Below are positions 9,916 to 22,526 of a DNA stretch of 64,000 bases, piece by piece. The DNA is from Panicum virgatum. Its lineage: Eukaryota; Streptophyta; Magnoliopsida; Poales; Poaceae. The stretch is taken from assembly GCF_016808335.1 (NCBI RefSeq), contig NC_053146.1, forward strand, positions 37,568,470-37,632,469. The letters run 5' to 3'. A program made the translations under genes and the position numbers. The notes under the pieces are model-generated. The model did not search any database. It was given only the letters and a program-made list of their open reading frames with translations, and was not told where the DNA came from. The number at the start of each line of letters is the position of its first letter. Position 1 is the stretch's first letter.

Positions 9916-11613
9916 CTACTGGTCTGGATGTGGCGGGGGGTAGTACACACCGTGAAGCAAATCGTAGGACATGGAGGATAACATCCCCCAACTCTCTTGT
10001 GTGAGACTGGTGTTGTGATTGAGGCTGTGTCCCAACTCCTCCTGACGTAACTCTATGGCACCCATTCGGGCAGTGAGATTCGACAGCTCCCGTGTGAGCG
10101 GGTTGTCGTACTCAAAGCGTGCTGACGCTGACGGGCCAACCTGAGGGCCATGGGAGGTCCCTATACCCGAGGGGTAGTAAAACCCCTGGCCGTGCCCATA
10201 CCCTGTGCTACGCTCAGGCTGGTACGAGGTCTGGCCACCTTGGGTGTAATACACGTAGGCCTCCTCGAAGCTCATGTAAGTGGTGTCTGGGTGAGGTTGT
10301 GCTGAGGCATCTAGTGAGGGTGCAGCGTGTGATGATCCGGCTTCCTAAGAAGTGCGGGCCTGCCGTGAAGCTCCTGGCTGGCGAGAAGTTCCTGCCTGGC
10401 AGGACGTGCCTGCCTGACGGGAAACTCCTGACTGCCGTGATGTGCCACCCTCGGCCAACTGTGTGTCACACCGAGTTCTACCATGTGTCATAGGACCAGA
10501 TATGATGTGTCGTGCTGGCTCCTTCTTTTCCATTTGGAGGGCCAGATGTTTCACGGAGTAGAGTGAGAGTTTAGGGCATGGCAGCTCGATCTCCTTCTCG
10601 TACCCCGGATAGCACATGAACACTAAGTTCCCGGGACCTTCACGCATCATGTGCGCGTGAACAAAGTGTTCCAGACCGATGAAGGTTCGGTACTCATCCG
10701 TTGCGGGCACATATGTGACTTGTGCATTCTCCAAAACACCAACAAACCGCACAGTGCGGGTGACCAGTGAGGTTATGTCGATGGGAGATTCGCACGTGAT
10801 CATTTTCTGCCAGTGTGCGACCATGCCTATGACAGATGAGTAGCGAATCTTCTTTGCCATAGCGTACAGGCACATGAGCTCCGAGGAGCTGCACAGCTTG
10901 AGGTCTGATCGGGAAAAGACTACCATAGCAAGATACTTGGCTAAAACTCTCAGAGTTGGGTTATGGATGGAAACTATGCTGTTTTACTACTCACTGGTTC
11001 ATCTGAGATTTCGTTCCACCAAGCACTACGATCATACTCAAGTTCATCTGCTAAAGCATTAGCTTATAAGATGCATTTCTTACTGAAGCCTAGTGCATTA
11101 CTAAAGTCTTAGGTTGGCATCTCAAAGAACTCATTGAAAAAGCGGAAGTGGATTTTAGTTTCTTTTCCAATGGTTTCGACATGTAGCGTTGATAAAAATT
11201 CCATGGTGAGAAGGTGCGAACCTGGTTCGGTGATGTCGGCAAAGCGCGATCACCCCACAATCGTGAATGCATGGTTCATGTCCTGGTGGAGTCACGTCAT
11301 CATGAGGAATTTTGTATCGAACCACTTGGCGTGGATGTACGACTGCTTCTTCAACAGTTCGAGGGCATCCCGCTCATAATCAGTCCGAAAAATGATCTGG
11401 TCGACCGAGGTCAGAACTCTGATTTTGAGACAGGGCCTCGGGACTGCTGGAGAGGCAGGCACTTCCTCCTCTTCTTCCTGGGATCATGACGGTCGGTGAA
11501 CAGAGTCCACCGACATGTCATCTCGAGAGCTTGATGACGCTCGCGAACTCTGGGATCGGGATGACGAGCTGAGCTTCTTCACCTTGTTCTGGATGTTCCC
11601 CCAGACCGACATG
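9916..11613 (-). pseudogene. Second protein of the Athila-like element (Athila ORF1-type), broken
   Basis: The first ATG at about 11610 encodes MSVWGNIQNKVKKLSSSSRS, then a Ser-rich segment. It stands just after a splice-acceptor-like TTTTGCAG, as if this gene were expressed from a spliced RNA. Parts downstream in several frames include KWFDTKFLMM, HFRFFNEFFEMP, KIRYSSVIGMVAHWQKMI and FIGLEHFVHAHMMREGPG. The tail (10,490-10,350) has about six copies of a SRQxG-type hexapeptide, then a segment with NPLTRELSNLTARMGAIELR that predicts a coiled coil. Proteins with this arrangement follow gag-pro in Athila-like grass elements; their role is unproven. Several frameshifts and a stop at PSSQ make it a pseudogene. 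Confidence 0.5.
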
Positions 11614-12545
11614 ACTCCTGCAAAAGATTAGTGCAAGGAATATGGAGGGAAAAATAATTGGAGGGGTCGGTGGTTAGTTGTTCTTGTGGGGATCAATCCA
11701 CCACAAATCGTTCTTCGTTCAGGGCTTGTTTTATTCAACGGGAAATATTTTTGTGATTTTCATTTTAAGAGAGGGTTACTACTAATTTTTATTGGATTAG
11801 TGTTGAGCTAATCTCAGCACTACTACTTATTTGTGGGGCTAGCACTTGAGTTACTTAAGCTTAATTAACTCCTAAAAGCTTCATTAAGCAAGAAAACTCA
11901 GAAGAGAGGAGGGAACTCGAGCACGGGGGAGTTTTCTGCGTACTCGAGATGAGGGTGCAGGGAGTGACTCACCTTCGTCGGCTTTTATAGCCGGGCGTAG
12001 GGGGCAGGCCAGGCGGCGTGGGGCAGGCCGGCGGGCCTGGGCACAGCGGCGAGAGCGCCATGGCCTCGGTCTACTGCCTCTAGAGCTGCTGGTGATCGTG
12101 CTTGAGCGGGCGAAGACGGGACGTGAGTGGTGGAGGCAGGCCGGCCGGCCGTGATGAGTGCCACTTGATCCCACGCCATTCATTCTGCCTTTCCCCCTTT
12201 TTCTTTGCTTCGCATGCACTCAAAGCTCTTTGGTTCCTGCTGCCCCCTGACCAAAGGAGACAAGGATGGGCCGGCCGGCCTACACTTCGGCCGAATTTTT
12301 TTTGTATGCAATAATATTTGATGCAAATTTAAACTTCAGTTTAAAATAAATTTTAAACATGCCATGACTTTGGAAAGAAAGATTATGCAAGAAATTTAAA
12401 CTATCCTATATGCAAATGCAAGGATGGATACGTACCATGATTCTCATGGAGATAGCTCGGGTTTCAAGTCCAAAGCGGGACTCTCCATACCTCGGGTTTT
12501 GTTGTCGTTGCCGGATGGAGTTCTAGACGAAGACACTTTTCTCCG
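11614..12545. other. Spacer between protease and second gene of the Athila-like element
   Basis: Contains a GC-rich segment (about 11,990-12,290) with repeated GGCCGGCCGG words, like the LTR of the same element, and an A/T-rich remainder. No coding frame with a recognisable domain is visible, and no RT or integrase motif. Confidence 0.5.
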
Positions 12546-13229
12546 TCATTCCTTCTTAGTAGCGGGTTTTGTTTTGATCGCTTTCGCCTCTGATTCCTCA
12601 AATTCTCTGCGAAGGATTCGTTGTCTTGCGTTCCTGTAGTTATGCACTCTGATCTCCTTGTCGATTCTTAGTCGCTCCAAGAGCTCGGCAAGGATATCGA
12701 TTATGGGTGTTGATGGCTTCTCCTGCTCTTTCTTGGGTTTCTTCCAGTTGAAAGTTTTGACCTGGGAACATTGTTCAACCTTCGGTCTGAAGGCGAACTT
12801 CTCCGTTTGCCCATTGATATTGAGCTGGATCTCTTCGGCTCCAACATTAGTGTGTGCATTTGCGGTACTCAAGAACAGCCTTCCCAGAATGAGAGGCGTC
12901 TTGGAGTCGACTTCCATGTTAAGGACGACGAAATCAACGAGAATAAAGAAGTTCCGGATTTTTATCGGCATGTTCTCTGCAATTCCCGCGGGGTAGCGGA
13001 CCATTTGGTCCACTAGCTGCAAGCACATGGTAGTAGGGGTAAGCTCATTAAAATTTAGTTTATCATAAACTACCTTAGGCATGACGCTGACGCTTGCTCC
13101 CAGATCGCAAAGAGCGTGCAAAAAGTGTTGGTTCCCGATTGAACATGTGATCGTGGGGCATCCTGGATCTTTGTTCTTCTCCAGGAGAGGATCGAGTATA
13201 ACTACGCTACACTCCTCTAAGAGTTGCAC
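12546..13229 (-). CDS. Retropepsin-like aspartic protease domain of the Athila-like element
   Basis: A 227-codon open frame. Near residue 40 is ALCDLGASVSVMP, the DLGAS variant of the retropepsin DTG/DSG active site usual in Athila elements, followed by the flap region and LILGRLFLSTANAHTNV, the ILGR motif that closes the fold. The C-terminal third is charged and probably a linker. The upstream join to gag (13,365) is in another frame over about 135 bases with stops, so the polyprotein is interrupted here. Confidence 0.75.
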   Translation of the reverse strand: MQLLEECSVVILDPLLEKNKDPGCPTITCSIGNQHFLHALCDLGASVSVMPKVVYDKLNFNELTPTTMCLQLVDQMVRYPAGIAENMPIKIRNFFILVDFVVLNMEVDSKTPLILGRLFLSTANAHTNVGAEEIQLNINGQTEKFAFRPKVEQCSQVKTFNWKKPKKEQEKPSTPIIDILAELLERLRIDKEIRVHNYRNARQRILRREFEESEAKAIKTKPATKKE

Positions 13230-13965
13230 GACCTCGGTGGTGGGCAGGCTTCTCTTGTTACCAAGTATATCTTTGATTTACTTGGCATAGGTTGGGACCT
13301 GCATAGCGTCAAGAAGTGGTATATTGACATACAACTTCTTTATTACCTCGACGAATTTGCCGAATTACACGTCGGCCACCGGCTTCCTTATCCGTTCCAG
13401 AAATGGTAAGGCAGTAGTGTCATGAAACTCACATGAAGTTCTAGGGGGTTCCACAGTTTCCTCCTGGGCAGCAGTTGTGTTGGACTCCTCGGCCACTTCC
13501 TGATCTTCGTCTGCAGCAGAGGTATTGCTGGCGGGTACGGCTTTCCGCCGAGATCCTTCATCTTTAGGGTATGGTGGTTCTTGCGTGGACTTACCTGTCC
13601 GCGTAGTCACCGCACTAACATTCTCCTTAGGAGGAACTTCTAGTTGCCCAGGAAGTTTTCCCGATTTATTGTTAGGACAAGATGAGGCTAGTTGAGCAAT
13701 CTGAGTTTCTATCATTTTATTGAAGCTCAACTGGTTTTAAATAACAGAATTTATGCCCTCTAGTTGCCCGGCCAAAGATTCCAAGATTTTATCATTAGCA
13801 AGAAATTTCTTACTAATGTTATAATTAATTTGCTTCTGGCCATAATAGGACCTTTAGAGTAGGCTGAAAACTGTTATTAAAGTTCATACCTTGCTGCTGG
13901 CCGAAGGGGAGGTTGGGTTTGGAATTCCAACCCTGCTGAGGACGGAAGCCAGAGTTGTTGGAGTT

Positions 13966-15499
13966 TTTTTTTTGAGCGAAGACTGTGGGGGAGATCCCCA
14001 CAGTAAAATATATATATATATATTAAAATAGCAGAGAGTTTAGAGTGTCCTTACATACAAAAATTAACTGAAAGCATCAAGCCAAAAGCAAAAGGTTGAC
14101 TGCAGGTCAGCCTTGAATCTAAGAGATTGGGAAAGAACCTGCTTCTTGAAGTTACAAACCCATCTGGGCAAACTAGGATTTCCTCTATTAAAGATTTTAT
14201 CATTTCTCATCTTTCAGAGTTCCCATGCTGCAATCATCATTGCTTCTGTAAAAAATTCTTGCCCATTCTCTATTGTTCCTTGATATAATCTATCTTCAAT
14301 AGGAATAGAATTATCCCAAGTAAGGTTTATGGTCCTCCAGCAACGTCTTGCAAATGGGAAGACAAAGAACAAGTGATCAATTGTTTCTGTGGCTCCTGTG
14401 TCACACATGACACAAAATTCATCTTGGTGAACTGCTATATGTCTTCTAGTCAGAACTGTCTTGGTATTTAATCTATCCACCATCAAAACCATCCAGATGA
14501 AGAATTTGATTTGGAGTGCAGCTGGATTTCCAGATCACTCTATAGACAGGATGTGTTTCCAACAAGATGTAAATGAGTGAATAGAACTTGTTGGAAGTGA
14601 AGATAGGTCTCCAGAATGGAAGCCAAGTATCTCTACCATTCTCGTCATAAGGCACATTCTGAATAATTACTTGAATATGTTCTAATTCATTTAGGGCCTG
14701 CTGTGAGAGAGGCAAGAAGAAGATATCTTCCAGAGTATTGGCTTGCATGACTTCCAAGACTGAAATCGAATCTGACTTTGCAAAGGAAGCTAATCTGGGA
14801 TGGCTATTTGCCAGAATTTCTTCTGACCATTTATCTTCCCAAAAGCAGATAGTAGAGTCATTGCCAACAGTGCAGTGGGATATGATCTGTAGATATTGTT
14901 GAGTCTTAAGATGTCTTTCCACCAGAAAGATCATGTTTCTCTCGAGGCATGTGGGACTCTATCTTGATAGTATTTAAACCAAACCAACTGTACCCATGGG
15001 ATGTCTGCTTGATTATAGAACTTGTGCAAATGCTTGAGAAGAAGAGCATCATTTTGTAATCTTAAGTTTACTATCCCCAAATCTCCTTGCTTTTAGGGCT
15101 TTTGAATTGTTTCCCAGGCAACAAGATTACCTCCTCTTCTCTTTTCTGTATTTCCTCTCCACAAGCATTGCTTTCTAATTCGATCTATGTTTTCAATTAC
15201 CCCTCTTGGCAACTTAATGGTGCACATTGTGTAAGTCACAATTGGGGAGATGGCAGAATTGATCATCTATAATCTTCCTGAGTAAGAAAGCCAAGTATTG
15301 CATCCAGAAAGTGATCTTTCAACTATGTCCATCATCGGGGTTAGATCTTCCATCTTTGGCTTAGTGGTCCCCAAGGGTAAGCCAAGATAGGTGAATGGCA
15401 AGGTGCCAATGGAACACCCAAAAGTTTGTGACAGAATCTCCATTTTCTCAGTAGTAACATTGATTGGTACCATTTGTGATTTTCTATAATTCACTTTCC
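13966..15499 (-). mobile_element. 5'-truncated L1-type LINE with 13 bp target-site duplication
   Basis: The duplication AGTTGTTGGAGTT is found at 13,953-13,965 and 15,500-15,512. Immediately right of the left copy is a T-run (poly-A on the minus strand), then an (AT)n stretch at about 14,010. The coding sequence reads right to left. Length is 1.5 kb against about 6 kb for complete plant L1 elements, so most of the 5' part was lost at insertion, as is usual for LINEs. Confidence 0.9.
14214..15480 (-). pseudogene. LINE reverse transcriptase C-terminus and zf-RVT domain
   Basis: The right part (15,480-15,270) encodes PFTYLGLPLGTTKPKMEDL, the typical end of the plant L1 reverse transcriptase. 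14,934-14,473 has TICFWEDKWSEEI, and 14,492-14,214 has RRHIAVHQDEFCVMCDTG followed by ETIDHLFFVFPFARRCW, the Cys/His pattern of the zf-RVT domain. At least three frames are used, so the protein is broken. The endonuclease and RT catalytic core are absent. Confidence 0.8.
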
Positions 15500-17310
15500 A
15501 GTTGTTGGAGTTGTTCGTTCCAACGAAGTGAGCTTCCTCCTGAGTGATCGGGCAAGAGTTGCCCGTGTGTCCGGTTTCTCCACAAGTTTCACATGTCATG
15601 CGAGAATCCATAACCTGGTTAGCCTCCTGGTGCGGAGACTCTAGTTTTTTCATGAGAAGGTCCATCTTGGCAGCAAGCATATCGATACTGACGATATGAT
15701 GGATTCCCGTGCGGGGCTGTTGCTGCCTTTCACCTTTCCAACTCTGGTTGGAAGCAATCTTCTCTATCAGCGCTTTCACTGCATTGACGTTGAGCGAAAG
15801 GAAGGAACCACCTGATGCTACATCGATGTGGTTCTGGGCTGGGTGTACATGCCATTGAAGAAACTCTGAATGATCAGCCATTCCTCCATGCCGTGGTGGG
15901 GGCATTGTGACACCTCTGGTGTCAGTATAACCAAAGCCAAGCAATTAACATAACTTCACACACAAATGAGCTAAGAAAACTTAAATAAGAACTATATATC
16001 TAGTTTTTGCAAACTTGTGTGTAAATGTATGTGTGCATGTGTTTGAGTGCAATGTGCTTGAAAAATAATAATTGGTACACTTTTAAACTTGACTTTGACA
16101 TGAGTGGGAATAAAGCACTAAAATACACCTTTCATAATGATCTATAAACTTCTAGGCAAATCAAATTCAAACAGGAAAAACATCACATGAAATGATTAAT
16201 GGAACCATTCTTTGATTTGTGAAGAGCTACTAGTTCAAACAAAATAATAAAATAAAGCCACAAATATCCAACTCACAAGTAGTTTTGAAATCTTGAAAAA
16301 AATTTAAAGAAAAGAAGACATAAAATATACTTACCTTGAAGGTTCAGTAAGCAAATATTCAGTTAATCATTTCTTTCTCAAATGACAACTCGGAGTTATG
16401 AAACAAAATAAAAATTTAAACAAAGGGTTAAACATTTCTTTAGCTCATGATAACAAAGAGTTATACAAAACAATAATGCACCCTTGTATAGGAGTATGTG
16501 TGGATATAAAACTTGTTCCTGTAATATTCTTAAACTTTCATGCTCAGCTTTTCACGAAAGTGTAGTATAAGAACACACTCATATTTTTGTGACACACAAT
16601 TTAATTTAAAAGACTTTTTGCTAATTCAAATTTGAAACAAATTAAATAAACAAGAAATCAATTTCTAGCAGTAAGTAATTTAAATTAACTTTCAAACCAC
16701 ACCAAATGAGACCCTGAAAATAAATAGGAATATTCACCATGTCATATTAAACAAAAGCCTAGTTGAAGCCTAGGAGTAAAAGTGACAAAATTCACATGGA
16801 ATGATAAGTACTTTAAATGACAGTTTTGAAATAATTAAATAACACTTAAACCATTGCTCAAATGAAAACGTGCATAACACGAAAGTTGTAGATCTCGAAA
16901 AACTGAACAAAAATGGTATTCAACACTTTTTTGTTTGAGGCCAAGAAGAGGGAGAAAAATTGAAATTACAAAAACTGAATTTTGAACTTCGGACTATTTA
17001 CGAGACTGCCACTGCCTCCATCTCCTACCTTCCTTCTCCCTGCGCTCGGCCTACGGCAGTGCCGTACGCCAGAGCCGGCGCCGCCATCTGGCTGGCCACT
17101 TGGCCGCTCCCAGGCCGAAACCACCTCGTGCGCCCCTGGTTCTCCCAAACCCGCTCCCTTCTGGCGCTACCTGAGCTCGACACGCCCCCCGCCGCGTCCT
17201 CTGCTCGCCACGCCGACGCCCTCGCCGGTCACTGCGTGCCCCTGCCCGAGCTGCACCAGGTGGCCCTCCCCCAGCTAGTGTGCGCCCAGCTTCTCCCTCC
17301 CTCGCTGCAA

Positions 17311-17320
17311 CTATAAAAGG
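17311..17320 (+). promoter_or_regulatory. TATA box of the 5 kb solo LTR
   Basis: CTATAAAAGG followed by a C-rich initiator region gives the plus orientation of this LTR. GC-rich sequence on both sides (16,980-17,900) produces long open frames on both strands that have no recognisable domain. Confidence 0.6.
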
Positions 17321-20300
17321 GCAGCGCCCCACCTCGCGCGCGAGTACCAGCCGGCGACCTCCAGTAACACACCTCGCCGCCCGACATTGACGCCGGCGAC
17401 GCCCCTGCACGCCGAGCTCCTCCCTCCGCCTCCCCATTCTCCAATCCAAGCAGCCCACGACATTCTCCACCTCCCGTTGACCCTCTACAACCCAACCCCC
17501 ATTGCCCAAGACCATCAGAGAGGCCACATTGGCCGCCACCATTGCCGGACGCCGCCGGAGCTCCGTGGAGCCACCGTTCCGCCCCTCCTCGGCTCCAATA
17601 GAGACCCTGAACGGGTTCCTCCCACCGCCCTGCACCTCCCCGGCCAAGCCCCGCCGCCTTTCCCTCACCGGAGTGGCGCCACCGCCGCCACCAACCACCG
17701 CCGGCTGCCTGCTCTTGCCAGCGAGCCGCCGTGGACCGCCTCCGCCCCCAACCCGGACCTCTACAGGTTCGCCTCGGCCTCCTTGTTCTCCTCCCCCACT
17801 TTCCCCTCGCCGCCGAAGACTCAAATCGCCGGAATCCGGCCGCCCCTTCCTGTTCCCCATTCCAAGTCCGGCCAGGGACCCAAATGCAAGGAAACAAAAG
17901 TTTCCAGAGACCTACACGAAAGAAACACGGACCCAACTGTAATACTTAGTTGTGTTTTCTTTAATGCAATCAGTGAACTTCTAAAATACATATAAAATCG
18001 TACAAAAATCATAAAAATACAAACTCAAATGTTCTCGAATCCTTAGAACAAGAACTACAACTTTTGTTACAGTCACATGTTCATATTTTGCTTATATTTT
18101 AATCCATGAATAAAGTTAGTTTAAATAACACATCTTGGTTCTAGGAGTTGTGCTCATCAACTATGGGCGATTTTTGGCTACAAAGTGCAACATACTGTTT
18201 CTAGAGGCTGGTAAAAATATGAACTCATTTTGAAATCATTTACTTGCTCAAATGACAAAGATTCCGTAGATCTACTAGTAAGCCTCACATATTAATACTG
18301 GTAAAAATATATATGATTTAGTTATGAAACTTTTTCTGGAAGAATATCCTACTGAACAATTGCTGATCTACAACTTTGAGAAATTTTAGGTTGAGTTTAC
18401 TATATATTATGTTTAATGCTTGTTTGATGAACTTAATTCATGGTATATAGTTCCTGTACTTAGAAAAATCTAGGTTTATTTATGGAACTCTGTTTTAGTC
18501 ATGTAACCATGCCTGCAAGGTTTGAGCTGCATTTACTTAGTATTATTACAGTTAAAATTCATGCTTATAATATCATACCTAGATTTGTTATTTTTGTTTT
18601 GGATGCTATAATTCATATCTGATCACGATTTTTGGACATGTTCTTAGTTAGTGTATAATCTTGCTATAATAAAAAGTTCACATGCAGTACTGATCATATT
18701 CAACCTTAGATTAATATGCTAGCTCATGTAAAATTAAATGCATAATTAATTTATCTGGTATAGATAAAGCTTGATATTTTTTCTGAAGAATGTTTAGTCT
18801 ATCTTTAGGCTCTGGTAAAAATTTGAAGTCCATAACCCTGGTATAATTCCCTGTGTAAATTAATTTTGTTGCTACCATGATAGTTTTGTTAATTTTATAA
18901 CTCATGTTGCATGAGTAGATAAAACCTGGAAAAATTACAGTGCTGAGTAAATCATATTTAGATTCTGCTGTAAATTTTGTAGTACAAGAAACCATTCCTA
19001 ACAACCTGTGAAAATTGGTAAAGTTTCTAGCTTAATTTGTTTACCTGATTTTTCATGATTAGATGCTTTACTGTTTAAGTCTGAAATTTTTTCAGAAAAT
19101 ACTAGACTATATGATGTGCGCAACATAAATTTTTCATCACCAGTTCATGTGTAGATTTTATGTTATGAACTTATGCTTATGTTTCTAGTCTAGAATTGAA
19201 CACACCGCAAAACACTCGTTCATGAAGTAACATAAATATAAGTTTACTCCATAAATGACTACCTAGGAAATGAGATCACAATATCATAATTGAATTTAAC
19301 TTTTTGTTGAACTACAACTTTATCGTGAAGGAAAGAAAAATCGTATCATGTTGTAATAACGAATCTTTGCATTGCATATAGAAACGGTCAGTCTCGCTGA
19401 CGGTGACTACAAGTTGGTTCCTTCGGACACTCTCGCTGCGACGGACATTAATCCTAAGAGTACTAACTTAGCTCAAGACCTAGGCCAAGCCCCAGAAGAA
19501 TCTCAGCCTGACAGTGCCCAAGAAGGCAAGCCCTGGTGCATAATCCCATTATTTTACGCATTATATTCATCTAACTATTTGTATATGTTGTAATAATTTT
19601 ATTGCGCATTTACGTTTTCTAGGAGTTGATCAAAAACCTTAGGTGCATGATCCCTAGGTACCTATGTTTGTTATCCGGATCCTTTTATCGACTAGTTGCC
19701 CCGCTAACTAAGTATGGTAGAAGTCGAGTGGTTTCCTGCCTCCCGCGAGATTATAGAAATTGACTGACTTTAATTACTGCTGAAATATAAGGACAACGGG
19801 CGGGGTTGTGTAGTTGTGATACCCCACTGGTGTAGTAAAAAATAGTTAAGGTCGCGGTATGTGGCTCATTTTGTTAAGCGTTTGAAAGTACTAGCCACAT
19901 GCCGAGAAATATGGTAATCGGTAAGCTTAAGTACCTGATTGGACCAGCGAGTGGAACGATCTCGCACCCTCTTGGAAGAAGTAGGTTTTAATTTTTGTCG
20001 CGACGTACGGGTGCAGAGTGGTCGGACTTTGTAGTCGGGGAGGGTGTGATGGATCCACGGACTAGAAAGAAAGGGGAAAAGTTGCGTGGGCGAAAGCGGC
20101 ATCGATCCCCATTCGTGTGTGTTAGGTTCCCCTGACTATGTTGAAATTCGATTCAGAATCGTCCGCCTCTCACGGCATGAGACTGCTTAACGTTTTTGGT
20201 CACATAGAGTAACAAGTGGAACATGATGATAATAATACTGCTGGTTGATTAAATGGTTGCTCTACCATGTTTGTGTAGAGTTAGATGCAAATTTAGAATG

Positions 20301-20946
20301 GTTAATCCAACTAGAATATGGCAAAGTTAAAATCTGAAAATAAGAATCAACTCTTAGTGGCATTTTTGGCAAAACAAACCCCACAAACCAAAAAGCCTTG
20401 CATGTCTAGTTATCGGACTATGTATATCCGGTGATGGGTAAGTCTTACTGAGTATTAGTATACTCAGTCTTGCTTGTGGCACTGTTTTCAGGTACTAACT
20501 TCAAGGTTTGATTGCGAGTCTGGCTTGGCCGTGTACTTTGCCTCCGGGCTGATATGTTGTGTGGGATGGCCCTCAAGCTGGTGTTGACCACCCTCCCACT
20601 GAGTGACGTGTTTCATACGGGCTTTATCGATACGTCACATGTTTCGCTAAGATGCCTTTTACTGCTTCCGCTGAGACTATGACACTTGAATAATTTGTGT
20701 AGTTTGGCACTCTGTAGTACTTCACTACTCTGAACATGGTTTTGTAATAATTTTACTTCCGCTGCAAACTCTGAGATGTATGAGATGATCTGTGTTGTAA
20801 TGTCTGGGCTCACCTTCATGTGAGTGTTGTCTGTGCAATCCTGGAAGAGCGTGGCTTTTATCGAGGCTTCACTCGAGGAACTACCGGTGCATGCCGATTT
20901 GGGTCAGAGTTGCCTAAGCAACGAAGATCAGTGCACCCGGGCCCAG

Positions 20947-22526
20947 TGTAAGGATCACCGAGGTGTCCGACCCTAGAGGGGGAGGGGGTGAATAGGGTCG
21001 CTAATCGCTTTTCTATCCTAGGGCTCAATCTAATTGCATAAGATAAACCTAACACGTCCTACACATGCTAGTTATGACTAAGGTTTATCTATGCTACCCC
21101 CAAAAGACTTGCAACCTAGCCAATCCTAATCAAACTAACTAGGAAAGTAAAGGTAAGCAAGAAAGAGTAAATGCGGAAACGTAATGCGGTAAGGGAGAGG
21201 ATATGCAAACTCCCGTGAAGACACCAAGACACACGATTTAACGTGGTTCGGTTAGGACACCAAAGTCCCTCCCTACATCCACGGCCACTTGCTCACAAAG
21301 AACAAGTGTGATACCGAGTCTCTTCGCTTGATCACCGTCTTGCCACGCCTCCAAGGCTCCCGACAAGCAAAGGCTAAGTGACACCAAGTCACAAAGACGA
21401 GGTCACCGCCACCGTCTATCTCGAAGCGTCACCACGGCACCGTCTTCACTATCTTGGAGCTTTAACACCAAGTAGGGGCCTCCTTCCCCGCACAAAGTGT
21501 CGTTGCCACTCCACACCAAGTCGGAGGGTCACACGACGAGTACAAGTGTTTGCTTGCCGCAGCAAGACTTCTCTCAAGGGAGCTCTCGCAAGAACTAATC
21601 CCTAATCAAGCACTAAGCACTCTAACAAGTGTGCTTAAGCCTATATGATGTACAATGAAGCTCTATGGTGGTTGGAGATGATCTTTAGCTCTAGTATACT
21701 TCTTTGAACTCCAGCACACACAAATGATGCGGCCTTGGGGGTATATATAGGCAGCACAAGCAAATATAGCCGTTGGAGAAAAGCTGCCAGAAAAACGCTT
21801 AACGCCGGTTAATCCGATGCTCCCCAAATCGCCATCGTCGGTTTAACCGGTGATACTAAACTGCCCAATGAAAACTAGCCGTTACGTGTACGGGCAATCA
21901 ACCGACGCAATCGACCGGTGTATGTAATGTTAGCGTCGGTTTAACCGGTGAGTGCAACTGTCCTCTGATCCTTGAAAAACAAACTCTCTGGACAACTGCA
22001 CCGACGCCATTAACCGGTGCATCATCGGTTCATCCGATGTATGCATTTTCCTTGGTCTGCTTCTGCCATTGCACCGACGTATTCAAACTTCCTATCGTCG
22101 GTTCATCCGGTGCCAAACCCTAGCCCGCAGGCCATCTCTGTCATTGCACCGATGAGTACATTTTGCCTTACGTCGGTTCATCCGGTGATACTAAAAACTC
22201 CCAGACGTGCTCAAGTCAATGCACCGACGTGTGTAATTTGCTTGGCGTCGGTTCAACCGGTGACTTGATTTCTTTTAGGTTTCAGGGCGCTGCCCTGAGA
22301 CCCGCGAGGGGCGGCTCCCCCTCGACCCCCGTCCGCTAACCGGGTAGCGGAACCCCCGTAGGGGCGGCCCTTCGGGCCTAGCTTCGCCTCTCTTCTCTTT
22401 GTCATTACTTGAACCTAAAAGCCTGAGTATATCATCTAAGCAAACACATTAGTTCAAGTGTTGCGTGTGTCATCAATCGCCAAAACATTATATTGAAATA
22501 TGGCATGAGAGGCCATTTTCGCTACA
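20947..22526 (-). mobile_element. SIRE-like Copia solo LTR (1,580 bp)
   Basis: Ends are TGTAAGGATCACC (left) and CATTTTCGCTACA (right), flanked by CCCAG at 20,942-20,946 and 22,527-22,531. It is the reverse complement of the LTR at 26,261-27,748. It carries a TATA-like CTATATATACCC near 21,740 (minus strand) and about a dozen copies of a palindromic ACCGGTTAAACCG-type motif (21,800-22,270). There is no internal region, so it is a recombination product. Confidence 0.9.

Noticed and set aside
16960..17995. Several long overlapping open frames on both strands
   Set aside because: They lie in the GC-rich leader of the 5 kb solo LTR, overlap each other in all frames and have no domain; GC-rich DNA gives few stops by chance.
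21378..21605. Open frames shared with 27,082-27,480
   Set aside because: Both belong to the U5 part of the SIRE-like LTR, so they are repeat copies and not genes.
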